A stretch of 64,000 nucleotides of DNA, from positions 1 through 64,000 of the forward strand of contig NZ_JARJLT010000201.1 in the NCBI RefSeq assembly GCF_029335315.1. The letters are read 5' to 3'. Source of the DNA: Pseudomonas citronellolis (GTDB lineage Bacteria; Pseudomonadota; Gammaproteobacteria; Pseudomonadales; Pseudomonadaceae). The position numbers and the translations under genes are program-made. Below the pieces are notes generated by a model that was not told the origin of the DNA, made no database searches, and was given only the letters and a program-made list of their open reading frames with translations. Shown here one piece after another: positions 33,904 through 43,394 of the stretch; the first letter of the stretch is position 1, and each line of letters opens with the position of its first letter.

Positions 33904-36399
33904 ATGGTCGAGCAGAAGTACAACAGTGGAATGCCGGTGATCCCTAACCTTCGGGATTTCGACATGACCTCCGGCGGGTATCTCGAGCGAGTGATCTTCA
34001 ACAATCGCATCCTGGTGTTGCTGGTATGCCTTGTTGCCACCCTGGTGCTGGGTTTCCATGCGACTCGCTTGCAGGTCAATGCCAGCTTCGAAAAGATGAT
34101 TCCTAGCACCAGCCCGTACATCAAAAATTATCTTGCCTACAAGAGCGAGTTGCCGGGGCTCGGTAACAGCGTGCGGATCGTGGTGGAGAACAAGCAGGGA
34201 GATATCTACGACCATGACTACCTGACCGCACTGCAGAAGGTGAATGACACCCTATACCTGATTCCTGGGGTCGATCGGTCCTGGATGAAATCTCTGTGGA
34301 TGCCGATCGTGCGCTGGAAGGAGGTCACCGAGGAGGGTATCGACGGCGGTGCGGTGATGCCTGCCGATTACAACGGTAGCCCGACGTCCATCGACAAGCT
34401 TCGGCGCAATATCGCGCGCGCAGGCATCTTGGGAAGCCTGGTGGCCAACGACAATCGATCCAGCATGATTGTCGCCCCCTTATTGGAAACCAATCCCCAG
34501 ACTGGCCAGCCGCTGAACTACCGTGAGTTCTCCAGCCAGTTGGAGAACCAGTTACGGTCGATGGAGAGCGAGTCGATTGGTATCCATATCGTTGGCTTCA
34601 GCAAACTGGTCGGTGATCTGATCGATGGCCTCTATGCGGTCATGCTGTTCTTCGGCGCGTCGGTGATCATCGCCGCAGTCTTCGTCTACTTCTATACCCG
34701 CTGCCTGCGCAGCACTTTGCTGCTGGTTGGCATCGCCGTGGCTGGCGTAATCTGGCTGCTTGGCCTGATGGAGTTACTCGGCTACGAACTGGATCCTTAC
34801 TCGATCCTGGTGCCGTTCCTGATCTTCGCCATAGGGATTTCCCATGGCACGCAGAAGATGAACGGCATTCTCCAGGACATCGGACGTGGCACACATAAGT
34901 ACATCGCTGCCCGTTACACCTTCCGCCGTTTGTTCCTGACCGGGTTGACAGCGTTGCTGTGTAATATCGTCGGCTTCGCCGTCCTGGTGATCATCGACAT
35001 CCCGGTAATTCGCGACCTGGCCTTGACCACTAGTATCGGTGTGGCTGTGCTGATCTTCACCAAATTGCTGCTGATCCCCGTAGCGCTGTCTTATCTCGGG
35101 GTAAGTCAGAAGGCTGCACGGATCGCCATTGAGAAGGATCGCGCCGGGGAGTCTAACCGCGGATTCCTCGGCCATATCTGGCATGGTCTTGACCGTTTCA
35201 CCGAGCGTCCCTGGTCGATCGGCGTGATCGCCTTGTCCGTTATCGTTACCGCAGCCTGCAGTGTGGTCATGCTTCACCTCAAGGTCGGTGACCTTGACCC
35301 TGGGGCGCCGGAGTTGCGGCCAGACTCGCGCTACAACCGGGACAACGCATTCATCACCGCTAACTATGGGCTGTCTAGCGACCAGTTCGTGGTGATCATG
35401 AAGACCAATGAGGACAACTGCCGCCTTTACCAGCCGTTGCAGACCATGGACCGGCTGGCTTGGCAGTTGCGCCAGACTGAGGGAGTGCAGACCACCAGTT
35501 CGCTGGCCGAGACCGTCCGTTTCTTCACTGCGGGCATGGCTGAAGGTAGTGGCAAGTGGCTGACCATCAGTCGCGACCAGGCAATCACCAACTCCTCGGT
35601 CGATTCGGCGATGATCTCCGCACCGGGAATCACCAACCAGAAATGTTCGGTTACACCGCTGATCGCCTACCTGGCTGATCACAAGGCTGACACGCTCACT
35701 CGCGTGCTGCGGGTTGCCGAGGAGTTCGCCAAACAGAATAACGTCAGCACTGGAGAGCAACCGGTCGAGTTCCTCCTTGCTGCCGGTAACGCCGGTATCG
35801 AGGCTGCTACCAATATCGAGGTGGAGCGGGGCATCGTCACCATGTACCTGGCGGTATACGGCGCCACGGCTCTACTTTGCCTACTCACCTTCCGTAGCTG
35901 GCGCGCCACGCTGGTAGCGCTGATACCGTTGCTGATGACGACCATCATCTGCAAGGCTTTGATGGTGTGGCTGGGCATTGGCCTGAAGGTAGCGACCTTA
36001 CCGGTCATCGCCGTGGGCGTGGGCGTCGGCGTCGACTATGCCCTGTATCTGCTCAGTGTGCAGTTGGCGGTGCAGGAGCGTGGTGGCAGCTTGATCGTGG
36101 CTTATCGGCGCTCCCTCGACTTTACCGGCAGAGTGGTTGCCCTGATCGGTTTGACCATGGCGGCGGGGGTCGTTACCTGGGCCTGGTCACCCATCAAGTT
36201 CCAGGCTGACATGGGCGTCCTGCTGACCTTTATGTTCCTCTGGAACATGCTCGGTGCCCTTGTCCTCATCCCGGCCCTGTCCCACTTCCTGCTCAACCCC
36301 AAAGCACGTCCCGCGGAGCCCCAAGTGGCTGGTAGCACAGCGCCTGTCTCTCTCGGGAAAGGTACAGACGCGAATACCCAGGCTGCTACCGCCCATTGA
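33904..36399 (+). CDS. MMPL/RND-superfamily transporter
   Basis: 831-aa inner-membrane transporter of the hydrophobe/HpnN type. The two repeat halves each have one transmembrane helix, a large periplasmic loop and five further helices: TM1 about residues 33-53 and the block 245-400, then TM7 about 435-455 and 640-800. GISHGT (about residue 311) and GVGVGVDYALYLL (about 700-712) are the RND charge-relay regions. Directly after the YCF48 gene. Likely moves the cluster's hydrophobic substrate or an intermediate. Confidence 0.9.
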   Translation: MVEQKYNSGMPVIPNLRDFDMTSGGYLERVIFNNRILVLLVCLVATLVLGFHATRLQVNASFEKMIPSTSPYIKNYLAYKSELPGLGNSVRIVVENKQGDIYDHDYLTALQKVNDTLYLIPGVDRSWMKSLWMPIVRWKEVTEEGIDGGAVMPADYNGSPTSIDKLRRNIARAGILGSLVANDNRSSMIVAPLLETNPQTGQPLNYREFSSQLENQLRSMESESIGIHIVGFSKLVGDLIDGLYAVMLFFGASVIIAAVFVYFYTRCLRSTLLLVGIAVAGVIWLLGLMELLGYELDPYSILVPFLIFAIGISHGTQKMNGILQDIGRGTHKYIAARYTFRRLFLTGLTALLCNIVGFAVLVIIDIPVIRDLALTTSIGVAVLIFTKLLLIPVALSYLGVSQKAARIAIEKDRAGESNRGFLGHIWHGLDRFTERPWSIGVIALSVIVTAACSVVMLHLKVGDLDPGAPELRPDSRYNRDNAFITANYGLSSDQFVVIMKTNEDNCRLYQPLQTMDRLAWQLRQTEGVQTTSSLAETVRFFTAGMAEGSGKWLTISRDQAITNSSVDSAMISAPGITNQKCSVTPLIAYLADHKADTLTRVLRVAEEFAKQNNVSTGEQPVEFLLAAGNAGIEAATNIEVERGIVTMYLAVYGATALLCLLTFRSWRATLVALIPLLMTTIICKALMVWLGIGLKVATLPVIAVGVGVGVDYALYLLSVQLAVQERGGSLIVAYRRSLDFTGRVVALIGLTMAAGVVTWAWSPIKFQADMGVLLTFMFLWNMLGALVLIPALSHFLLNPKARPAEPQVAGSTAPVSLGKGTDANTQAATAH

Positions 36400-36471
36400 T
36401 CAATCCAGTCCGCAGGGGCGGATGCTCAGTGGCATTCCGCCGTGCCTAGCCGACGACAAGAGGAAAATCGC

Positions 36472-37443
36472 ATGTTCGAATTGTTGATGAGCGCCGACAT
36501 GATGGTGCCGGATCCTGACGGGATGGCCGAGAAGTTGGTAGACAAGCTTGGTATCTATAAGCATGAGCGGTGGCGGCAGGCGTTCGACAACCATCCCTAC
36601 ATCGCGCATTTTCTGAGGGTGCACAAATCCCTGGCGGTAGCGCCGACGCGCATTGAGCCGCAGTGGCACCTCGACAAGCCGAATCCCGGAGACCCGTTGT
36701 TCCACGATTTCCTGGAAAGCCTCAAGGACTATCAGGGGCATCACCGGCCGATGATTACCCACTCCATCGTCCTGGCTCTGCATCGCGAGAAGTTCGTTGT
36801 GCTGGTAGATAAGCTGATGCGCCGCCGCCTGCCGTTCCGCATGGCACAGCGCACGCCGGAGATGCCATTTGATCGCCTGTGGCTCGGCGCCACGCCGGAG
36901 CGGCCGTATTACCAGCCCTCGGTCGACGGTGGTCTATGCATCGAGATCATGGAGACCGAACCGCTGCAGATGCCGGCGGAAACCTACACCCTGCCGCCGG
37001 CACAACCTCGCGATCTAGCGCCCGGCAGTATGGTGCGGGTGACTGCTCGCGGCTTCCTGGTGCGTGACTTGGACGAGACCTTGCGCAAGGTGTCCACTAA
37101 CCTTGACTGGGAACCCAGTGGTCCGGTGGAACAACTGCGAGAGGAAGGTTACCGACGTGCGCGCATGGGCTTTACTGTTGCCAACAGTGCGACCCTCGAT
37201 GTGCTTGAGGCAACTCAATGGAACACCGATGCCGGCCACTACTTGAACAATTGGGGCCCGGGCCCGTACTACATCCGTATCGGCGTCAACGACCTGGCAG
37301 CCAAGGCCGAAGATCTGCGTGCGCGGGGTACAGCTTTCCGGTGGATCGAGTCGAGCGAGGCAGTTGGTGGCCGGCCGCTGATCAAGGTCGATCCTAGGGA
37401 GCTGGACGGCCAAGTGTTCGAGTTCGAGGAGGTGAGTGTATGA
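36472..37443 (+). CDS. VOC-fold (glyoxalase/extradiol-like) protein
   Basis: 323 aa from the ATG at 36472 (AGAGGAAAA ahead). The C-terminal part (about residues 190-320) has the vicinal-oxygen-chelate layout: RVTARGFLVRDLDETLRKV, a matching strand set, and FEFEEVSV at the end. The N-terminal half is less clear. The clean H-H-E ligand set of the two extradiol dioxygenases elsewhere in the window is not evident. Stop overlaps the next start (ATGA). Could be an isomerase, hydratase or lyase of the ring-cleavage product; function open. Confidence 0.65.
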   Translation: MFELLMSADMMVPDPDGMAEKLVDKLGIYKHERWRQAFDNHPYIAHFLRVHKSLAVAPTRIEPQWHLDKPNPGDPLFHDFLESLKDYQGHHRPMITHSIVLALHREKFVVLVDKLMRRRLPFRMAQRTPEMPFDRLWLGATPERPYYQPSVDGGLCIEIMETEPLQMPAETYTLPPAQPRDLAPGSMVRVTARGFLVRDLDETLRKVSTNLDWEPSGPVEQLREEGYRRARMGFTVANSATLDVLEATQWNTDAGHYLNNWGPGPYYIRIGVNDLAAKAEDLRARGTAFRWIESSEAVGGRPLIKVDPRELDGQVFEFEEVSV

Positions 37444-38258
37444 CCTCCGGTTCGGATGCATTGGATCCGCTGTTGATCAATGAGTCTGTCCGCGTCGAAC
37501 GAGATTCCGCTCTGGGCTGGATCGTGCTGACCCGACCCGGGCAGATCAATGCGATCAACGACGATATCCGCCTTGGTGTACCGAAGGCCCTAGGGCTGCT
37601 GGAATCCGACCCGCAGGTGCGGGTCATCCTGATTCGCGGTGAGGGTGAACGAGGCTTTTGTGCTGGGGCGGACATCAAGGAAAAACGTGGTGAAGAGTCG
37701 GCCATACAGGTTCGCCAACGTATGGAGCGTTCGCGCTGGATCGAGTCCCTGGACGGCATCTGCAAGCCGGTGATAGCCGCCATTCATGGGTACTGCATGG
37801 GGGGAGGGCTCGAGTTGGCTCTAGCCTGTGATATCCGATTTGCTGCACCGAATGCAGTGTTCGCCCTGCCGGAAACCGGACTGGGACTCATCCCTGGCGG
37901 CGGTGGAACCCAGCGCCTGGCGCGAGTCGTGGCTCCGGGCTTGGCCATGGATCTGTTGTTGACTGGCGAGCGCGTGAGAGCCGATGAGGCACGCCGAATT
38001 GGCCTGGTCACTCGCCTGGCGAGCGACGAGTCCAACTGGCTTGATGAGGTCGCAGCACTTGCTCGGCTGATAGCTGCCAAGCCGCCGGCCGCTTCGGCAT
38101 ACGTCAAGCAGGCCGCGCGGGCTGCGTTGGAGCTGGACATCAAGCGCGGGCTTGATCTTGAGTTGGACCTGTTCGCGCTCCTGGCACCAACCAAGGATCG
38201 GCGCGAGGCCGCACTGGCATTTGCCGAGCGGCGCGAACCGCGCTTCACCGGTGAGTAA
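37440..38258 (+). CDS. Enoyl-CoA hydratase/isomerase family protein
   Basis: 272-aa crotonase-fold enzyme. Oxyanion-hole segments FCAGADIKE (about 73-81) and YCMGGGLELALACD (about 118-131) are present, with catalytic Glu candidates E125 and E145 (ALPETGLGLIPGGGG), so hydratase activity is plausible. Normal length. Translationally coupled to the VOC-like gene. Would hydrate an unsaturated acyl-CoA from side-chain or ring breakdown. Confidence 0.9.
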   Translation: MTSGSDALDPLLINESVRVERDSALGWIVLTRPGQINAINDDIRLGVPKALGLLESDPQVRVILIRGEGERGFCAGADIKEKRGEESAIQVRQRMERSRWIESLDGICKPVIAAIHGYCMGGGLELALACDIRFAAPNAVFALPETGLGLIPGGGGTQRLARVVAPGLAMDLLLTGERVRADEARRIGLVTRLASDESNWLDEVAALARLIAAKPPAASAYVKQAARAALELDIKRGLDLELDLFALLAPTKDRREAALAFAERREPRFTGE

Positions 38259-38294
38259 TGGGAACGAGTTGAAAGTGGGGTGGAGAACAAGGTC

Positions 38295-39116
38295 ATGACC
38301 ACTATGGGAAAACTGTCTGGACGTGTTGCGATTGTCACCGGCGCCGGTGGCGGACTGGGGGCCGAATGCGCGCGGGTATTAGCCTCCCATGGTGCCTCTG
38401 TCGCCTTAGTCGACATCAATGGAGAGGCTGCTGTGGAAGTGGCGGCTTCCTTGCGATCTTCTGGTCACGAGGCGTTGGGCATCCGTACCGATGTTTCGTC
38501 GGAAGAGGATGTCCACGCCATGGTTGGCCAGGTCAAAGACCATTTCGGTCGCATTGACGTGCTGCATAACAATGCTGCGGTGCTCAATGCCGAGCAGCGG
38601 CAGCGCGATTGCGACCTGGCGAATCTCGACATGGGCGCTTTCGACCGGGCCATCGCTGTCAACCTGCGTGGAGCGGTGCTATGTACCAAACACGTCGTCC
38701 CGGTGATGCTGGAGCAAGCTGGCGGCTCGATTATTTTTGCCACCTCTGGTCTGGGGGTGCAGGGAGATATGTCGCTGACTGGTTACGCCACCTCCAAGGC
38801 GGCGTTGCTGATGCTGCCCAAACTGGTTGCCGCGCAGTACGGCAAGCAAGGGATTCGCGGCAACGCTGTGCAGATTGGTCTTGCGCCGCAGCACCCATTG
38901 CCTGAGGCCCTGCTGGAAATCATGCGTGACAACCACTGCACGCCCGAGTTAGGTACCCCACGGCAAATCGCGGACGTGGTGGCTTTCCTCGCCTCCGACG
39001 AATCGTCGTTCATCACTGGCAGTACCCTGGTGGCCGATGGCGGCTTCAGTAGCCACACTCCGTCACTAGTCGCGATGCGTAAACTGTTCGCCCAGATGGG
39101 CCGCAATAGCATGTAG
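38295..39116 (+). CDS. Short-chain dehydrogenase/reductase
   Basis: 273 aa from the ATG at 38295; a GTG at 38280 is the alternative. NAD(P) loop VTGAGGGLGAECA (about 13-25), acidic VDIN at the end of strand 2 suggesting NAD, NNAA near 91, catalytic Ser in FATSGLGV and YATSK intact. Follows the hydratase by 36 bp. An alcohol or dihydrodiol dehydrogenase of the pathway; substrate unknown. Confidence 0.9.
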   Translation: MTTMGKLSGRVAIVTGAGGGLGAECARVLASHGASVALVDINGEAAVEVAASLRSSGHEALGIRTDVSSEEDVHAMVGQVKDHFGRIDVLHNNAAVLNAEQRQRDCDLANLDMGAFDRAIAVNLRGAVLCTKHVVPVMLEQAGGSIIFATSGLGVQGDMSLTGYATSKAALLMLPKLVAAQYGKQGIRGNAVQIGLAPQHPLPEALLEIMRDNHCTPELGTPRQIADVVAFLASDESSFITGSTLVADGGFSSHTPSLVAMRKLFAQMGRNSM

Positions 39117-39342
39117 GCGAAGCCGGGCCGGTAGAGCCGGCTAGGTCCTGCACCCAGGAGCTGATGCTCACTCCGCAGCGATCCGAATGGACCTGGGTGA
39201 GCATGTCAGTGTCTGGAGAGACCAAGCGTATCTCTTCGGTCGTTGCGATTTCATCGGCCATTCCCTTTAAAACTTTATTCGTGGTCACCGAGGGTGATGC
39301 CGGCGAGAGCTGTGTCGTGCGTCGCAGGGAACGCTGGGGAGT

Positions 39343-39363
39343 CGTTTTACTGCCGGTAAAACG
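39343..39363. promoter_or_regulatory. TetR-type operator 1
   Basis: CGTTTTAC-TGCCG-GTAAAACG, a perfect 8+8 palindrome extended by T/A on each side, about 150 bp before the oxidoreductase gene. The same sequence type occurs before the TetR gene at 41.8 kb. The remainder of the 39117-39495 gap shows no convincing gene. Confidence 0.75.
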
Positions 39364-39498
39364 ATGAACAACCGCTGCCAAGAGGTTGTTGCTAGCGTTG
39401 CCTTCCTGCTGAAGGCAGGGCCCTAGCTTTCTGGCAAGCGGTAAAGCGTCCCAGCGAGAGATTGTCAGGCCGCCTGGCGCTTACTCACAACAGCAATG

Positions 39499-39509
39499 AA
39501 CAAGAACAA
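39499..39509 (+). promoter_or_regulatory. Hfq/Crc-type CA motif
   Basis: AACAAGAACAA lies eight bases before the ATG at 39517. If translation began at 39496 the motif would be inside the coding region. Confidence 0.5.
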
Positions 39510-39516
39510 TCAAACC

Positions 39517-41109
39517 ATGAAAAATGACAACACGGATTTCGATGTAATTATCGTGGGTGGTGGCACCAACGGTCTGTCGGCTGGTTGCTATCTAGGGATG
39601 GATGGCAAGAAGGTACTGGTGCTCGAAGCGCTGGACAAGGTCGGCGGCATGGCTTCATCGGGCTACCTGATCCCCGAGGCGCCACAGCACCTGGTGCACC
39701 CCTGCGCCATGGACATGATGTCCATGCGCGTGCATGCCCACGTACCCCGTGAGCTGGAACTCGAACGGCACGGTTTCAAGTCGATCGAGCTGTCGCCGGG
39801 CTACGTTTACCTGCACCCGGATGGCACCTCGCTGGTGTTCTGGCGTGATCGCCAGCAGACCGCTGCGGAAATTCGCCGTTACAGTCCCAGAGATGCCGAG
39901 GCGTTCCTCGAATTCATGAAGGTCATCGACCTGTTTCTCGACATCGCCCTGCCGATGATGCGAGTCGATCCGGCACGCACTAACCTGATGACCAAGCTGA
40001 AGCTGGTGGGAACCGCACTCAAGCGGCGCAATCACAAGCCCGAGCTGATGGCGCTGATGACCGGTTCCGCGCACCAGGCCGCGCGCGAGCGCTTCGAGCA
40101 TCCGGTGACCATCTCCGCGATGTGCGCGCTGACCGGTCTGGCGGGTGACATCAGTGCCGACGGCGGCGGCATCTACTATGCCTTGCTGGGGTTCCTCCAT
40201 CGCTTCGGCGTCGGCCGGGTCATCGGTGGCATGCAGCAGCTCAGCAATGCCATGCGTGCGCGCCTGGAAGAACTGGGCGGCCAGGTCATGACCTCGGCCC
40301 GCGTCGAAGAAATCCTTGCCAGTCAGGGCAAGGTTCGCGGCGTCCGGCTGGCCGACGGGCGTGAATTTACGGCGCGCGCGGTCATTGCCGGTTGTCACCC
40401 CAAAGTGGCGCTGGAGATGGTCAGCGCCGGTGAAATGCCGAGAAACCTGCTGGCCCGTATCGCCCTGGCGCCGGCCAACGCCAGGGGCTCGGGGCCGCTC
40501 AAGGTCGACCTAGCGCTCGACGGGCAGATCTCCGTGCCGCGCTTCGAGGCGGCCAGGGGTGACGGCGTCGATTTGCGCAAAGCCTGCCTGATGATCGGCA
40601 CGGAAGAGGCGGTGCTGGAGAACTTCGCCGCCAGCGCCCGTGGCGAAGTACCGCGCCTACCGTACATCACCATGGTTGCGCCCAACTCGGTGGATCCCTC
40701 GCAGTCGCCGCCGGGCCAGGACGTGCTCTACATCTATCCGCCGGTGATGCCGGTCGCCCCGCGCGAAGGCTGGGACGCGCTCAGGGAGCGGGTGGCCGAT
40801 CAGGTGGTCGAGCAGTTGTCCGAATACGTGGAGGGCATCCAGGGGCATGTGATCGGTCGCTGGATCGAGGCGGCGCCGGATTTCACCGCTCGCCTGAACA
40901 CGGTGAACGGTTGCGTGGTGCATATCGATACCACGTCCATGCGTTCCAGCGCCATGCGCCCGGCCTACGGGCTGGGTGGCGACACGCTGCCGATCGAAGG
41001 GCTGTACCTGGGCAGTGCCGGCATTCACCCGGGCGGCGGCGTCAACGGCATGGCTGGGCGGCTGGCGGCCGGCCGGGTGAAGCGCTACCTGGCGAAAGCA
41101 GGTAAGTAA
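39517..41109 (+). CDS. FAD-dependent oxidoreductase, phytoene-desaturase-like
   Basis: 530 aa. Dinucleotide-binding IIVGGGTNGLSAG near the N-terminus, FAD-sealing loop KVGGMASSG, and a C-terminal IHPGGGVNGMAGR closing motif typical of CrtI-like amine-oxidase-fold enzymes. The ATG at 39517 is preferred because it matches the start of the paralogue at 48970; 39496 is possible and neither has a clear ribosome-binding site. Probably desaturates or dehydrogenates an alicyclic ring. Under operator 1. Confidence 0.85.
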   Translation: MKNDNTDFDVIIVGGGTNGLSAGCYLGMDGKKVLVLEALDKVGGMASSGYLIPEAPQHLVHPCAMDMMSMRVHAHVPRELELERHGFKSIELSPGYVYLHPDGTSLVFWRDRQQTAAEIRRYSPRDAEAFLEFMKVIDLFLDIALPMMRVDPARTNLMTKLKLVGTALKRRNHKPELMALMTGSAHQAARERFEHPVTISAMCALTGLAGDISADGGGIYYALLGFLHRFGVGRVIGGMQQLSNAMRARLEELGGQVMTSARVEEILASQGKVRGVRLADGREFTARAVIAGCHPKVALEMVSAGEMPRNLLARIALAPANARGSGPLKVDLALDGQISVPRFEAARGDGVDLRKACLMIGTEEAVLENFAASARGEVPRLPYITMVAPNSVDPSQSPPGQDVLYIYPPVMPVAPREGWDALRERVADQVVEQLSEYVEGIQGHVIGRWIEAAPDFTARLNTVNGCVVHIDTTSMRSSAMRPAYGLGGDTLPIEGLYLGSAGIHPGGGVNGMAGRLAAGRVKRYLAKAGK

Positions 41110-41142
41110 CAGCTGGCATCGAATGGAGCGACCGCTGCGGCC

Positions 41143-41796
41143 TCAGTCGCTGTGGTCGTTCTGGTTCTGCCCAATGCTCGCCAGGATGAAATCCACCGAG
41201 TACTGGCGCCAGGTGCTCATCCCTTCTTCCGAGACAGTGTCCAGGCCGGCCAATGCCGACATCGAATAGCGGTTGGTGAACCAGCCGGTGGTCACCAGCG
41301 CGGCGGTGGCGAGAAACAGCCGGGGGTTGATGTCGGTCTTGAAGTCACCGGCCACGGCGCCGCGGCGCAGGATGCCGTCGAGCTTGTCGATCAGCGTCGG
41401 CGTCAGTTCGAGGAAGCGGTTGCGCGGCGTCTGGTGGGTATCGTGGTAGTGGATGCCTTCCAGGGCCAGGGCGCCGAGCAGCGGGTCATGACGGTACTGG
41501 TCGAAGAAGTGGTTGAGCATCGCGCGCATGGCTTGCCTGGGAGGCAGCGAGTCGACATCCAGTGCCACCAGCTCGGACATGACCCGTTCGGAGCATTCGT
41601 CCAGCACGGCGACGAACAGTCCCTCCTTGGAACCGTAGTAGTGATAGATCAGTTGCTTGGTGATCCCCGCTTCGCGGGCAAGCTCCTCCATGCGTACGCC
41701 GGCGAGGCCCTTGTCAGCGAACTCCAGGCGTGCGGCCTCGATCAGGCGGCGGAGTGTGTTGCGTTTTCCTGGTTCGTTCTGCTCGGCAGGGTTCAC
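41143..41796 (-). CDS. TetR-family regulator of the P450 region
   Basis: 217 aa from a GTG at 41796 preceded by AAGGAGAAAAGG; the longer ATG frame would run over the operator. HTH residues about 35-56 (VRMEELAREAGITKQLIYHYYG), C-terminal ligand domain with dimer helices. Converges with the oxidoreductase and diverges from the P450. The operator 37 bp upstream of its start implies autorepression. Confidence 0.92.
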   Translation of the reverse strand: MNPAEQNEPGKRNTLRRLIEAARLEFADKGLAGVRMEELAREAGITKQLIYHYYGSKEGLFVAVLDECSERVMSELVALDVDSLPPRQAMRAMLNHFFDQYRHDPLLGALALEGIHYHDTHQTPRNRFLELTPTLIDKLDGILRRGAVAGDFKTDINPRLFLATAALVTTGWFTNRYSMSALAGLDTVSEEGMSTWRQYSVDFILASIGQNQNDHSD

Positions 41797-41832
41797 CCTT
41801 TTCTCCTTATCACGGCAATGGTCGATGCACTT

Positions 41833-41853
41833 CGTTTGACCCTGGGTAAAACG
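41833..41853. promoter_or_regulatory. TetR-type operator 2
   Basis: CGTTTGAC-CCTGG-GTAAAACG, one mismatch in 8+8 bases, extended by TT and AA. It lies between the TetR gene and the P450 operon and matches operator 1 in length and spacing. Confidence 0.75.
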
Positions 41854-42031
41854 AATCGGGCCGCAGAAAAAAGGCAGCCCGTTAGTATCCCAGATCGGTG
41901 TCTCCGAAAGGATACCTTTACTTGCGGTTGGGCGAGCGAACCGGCGTGTTTCCAAATGAAAACCGCAACGGGGCACGCGCTTCCGCCAGCCTGATGGCCG
42001 GTCTGCGTACCGGCGTCACTCGACTTCCGAC

Positions 42032-42039
42032 AACAACAA
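42032..42039 (+). promoter_or_regulatory. Hfq/Crc-type CA motif
   Basis: AACAACAA, 22 bases ahead of the P450 start codon. Confidence 0.45.
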
Positions 42040-42061
42040 TTCCACAGAGTGGTTGAATCCG

Positions 42062-43342
42062 ATGAGTACCAGCACCGCCTCCGCCCTAGACCTCAAGAAT
42101 AACTACACCGCCGTTTCCGAGACCTACCGTGGCACCGATCTGGACATCCATGAGGTGTGCCGCGAGCAGCTCCTGAAGTCACCGATCTACGAGGGCGACT
42201 TCATCACCCAGTTCGGCGTACCGACCAACGCCGGTATCCAGCAGGGAACTCGGCCGACCTTCGCCCTGTTCAAGTACCAGGACGTGATGGCCGTGCTGCG
42301 CGACGGCAACACCTACACCAGCGGGTTCATTGCCGAAGGCCTCGGCGCCTTCTTCGACGGCCTGGTGATCCTGGCCATGGACGGCGAGGCGCACCGTAAG
42401 GTGCGCGCGCTGCTGCAACCGGCCTTCATGCCCGAGAGCGTGAACAAGTGGCGCGGGCAGATCGATGAGGCGATCCGCGAGGAATACCTAAAGCCGCTGG
42501 TGCCGCAGAAGAAAGCCGACCTGATGGAGTTCGGCCTGGAACTGCCGATTCGCATCATGTACGCGCTAATGGGCTTCCCCACCGATGACCCCTCCAAGTA
42601 CAAGCAATACGCCGCCTGGGCGCTGGCCATGGTCGGGGGCAACCAGATCGACCCGGCGAAGATGGCCGAGGCGCGCAAGCAGGCCGGTATCGCGGTCAAG
42701 GGCCTGTACGACGCCATCCAGGGCGTGGTGGTGCAACGCCGCGCCGAGGGCAGCCATGGCGATGACGTGGTTGGCCGCCTGCTGCGTGCCGAATACGAAG
42801 GGCGGACCCTGGACGACCATGAAGTCATCACCTTCACCCGTTCGCTGCTGCCCGCCGCCGGTGAAACCACCACACGTATGTTCGGCTCGGTGATGGCCAT
42901 GCTGCTCACCACCCCGGGCCTGTTGGAGCGGGTCAAGGCCGATCGCTCGCTGATTCCCAAGCTGATGGACGAAACCACCCGCTACGAGCCGGTGGCCACC
43001 TTCAAGGTGCGCGAGACAGCCAAGGACGTCGAGTTCCATGGCGTGAAGATTCCCAAGGGCTCCTTCGTGCAGTGCATGGTGGTATCTGCCAACCGTGATC
43101 CGGATGCCTTCGAGAACCCCGATGTGTTTGACATCGACCGCAAGCTCAAGCCGTCCTTCGGCTTCGGTTTCGGCCCGCATATGTGCATCGGCCAGTTTAT
43201 CGCCAAGGTCGAGATCAATTGCTCGATCAACGCCATCCTCGACCTGTTCCCCAATATCCGCCTGGATCCGTCGCAGCCCGCGCCCGTCATCGAGGGCGCG
43301 CAGTTGCGCGGCGTTTCCACGCTCCCGGTGATCTGGGACTGA
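42062..43342 (+). CDS. Cytochrome P450
   Basis: 426-aa soluble bacterial P450. I-helix LLPAAGETTTR carries the A-G-E-T-T oxygen-activation motif, K-helix ETTRYEP gives ExxR, and the haem loop FGFGFGPHMCIGQ holds the thiolate Cys. No membrane anchor. It hydroxylates the substrate with electrons from a ferredoxin; the [3Fe-4S] or [2Fe-2S] ferredoxins in this window are candidates. I chose the ATG at 42062 over a TTG at 42053. First gene of a five-gene operon downstream of operator 2. Confidence 0.94.
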   Translation: MSTSTASALDLKNNYTAVSETYRGTDLDIHEVCREQLLKSPIYEGDFITQFGVPTNAGIQQGTRPTFALFKYQDVMAVLRDGNTYTSGFIAEGLGAFFDGLVILAMDGEAHRKVRALLQPAFMPESVNKWRGQIDEAIREEYLKPLVPQKKADLMEFGLELPIRIMYALMGFPTDDPSKYKQYAAWALAMVGGNQIDPAKMAEARKQAGIAVKGLYDAIQGVVVQRRAEGSHGDDVVGRLLRAEYEGRTLDDHEVITFTRSLLPAAGETTTRMFGSVMAMLLTTPGLLERVKADRSLIPKLMDETTRYEPVATFKVRETAKDVEFHGVKIPKGSFVQCMVVSANRDPDAFENPDVFDIDRKLKPSFGFGFGPHMCIGQFIAKVEINCSINAILDLFPNIRLDPSQPAPVIEGAQLRGVSTLPVIWD

Positions 43343-43394
43343 ACCCGGTAACGCCTCGCGAACCTTTCGACAACAACGACAAGAGACGAATGCC

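Noticed and set aside
39046-39381. Minus-strand 111-aa frame in the gap before the oxidoreductase
   Set aside because: Part looks protein-like, but it overlaps the 3' end of the SDR gene and the operator, with no ribosome-binding site or recognisable family.
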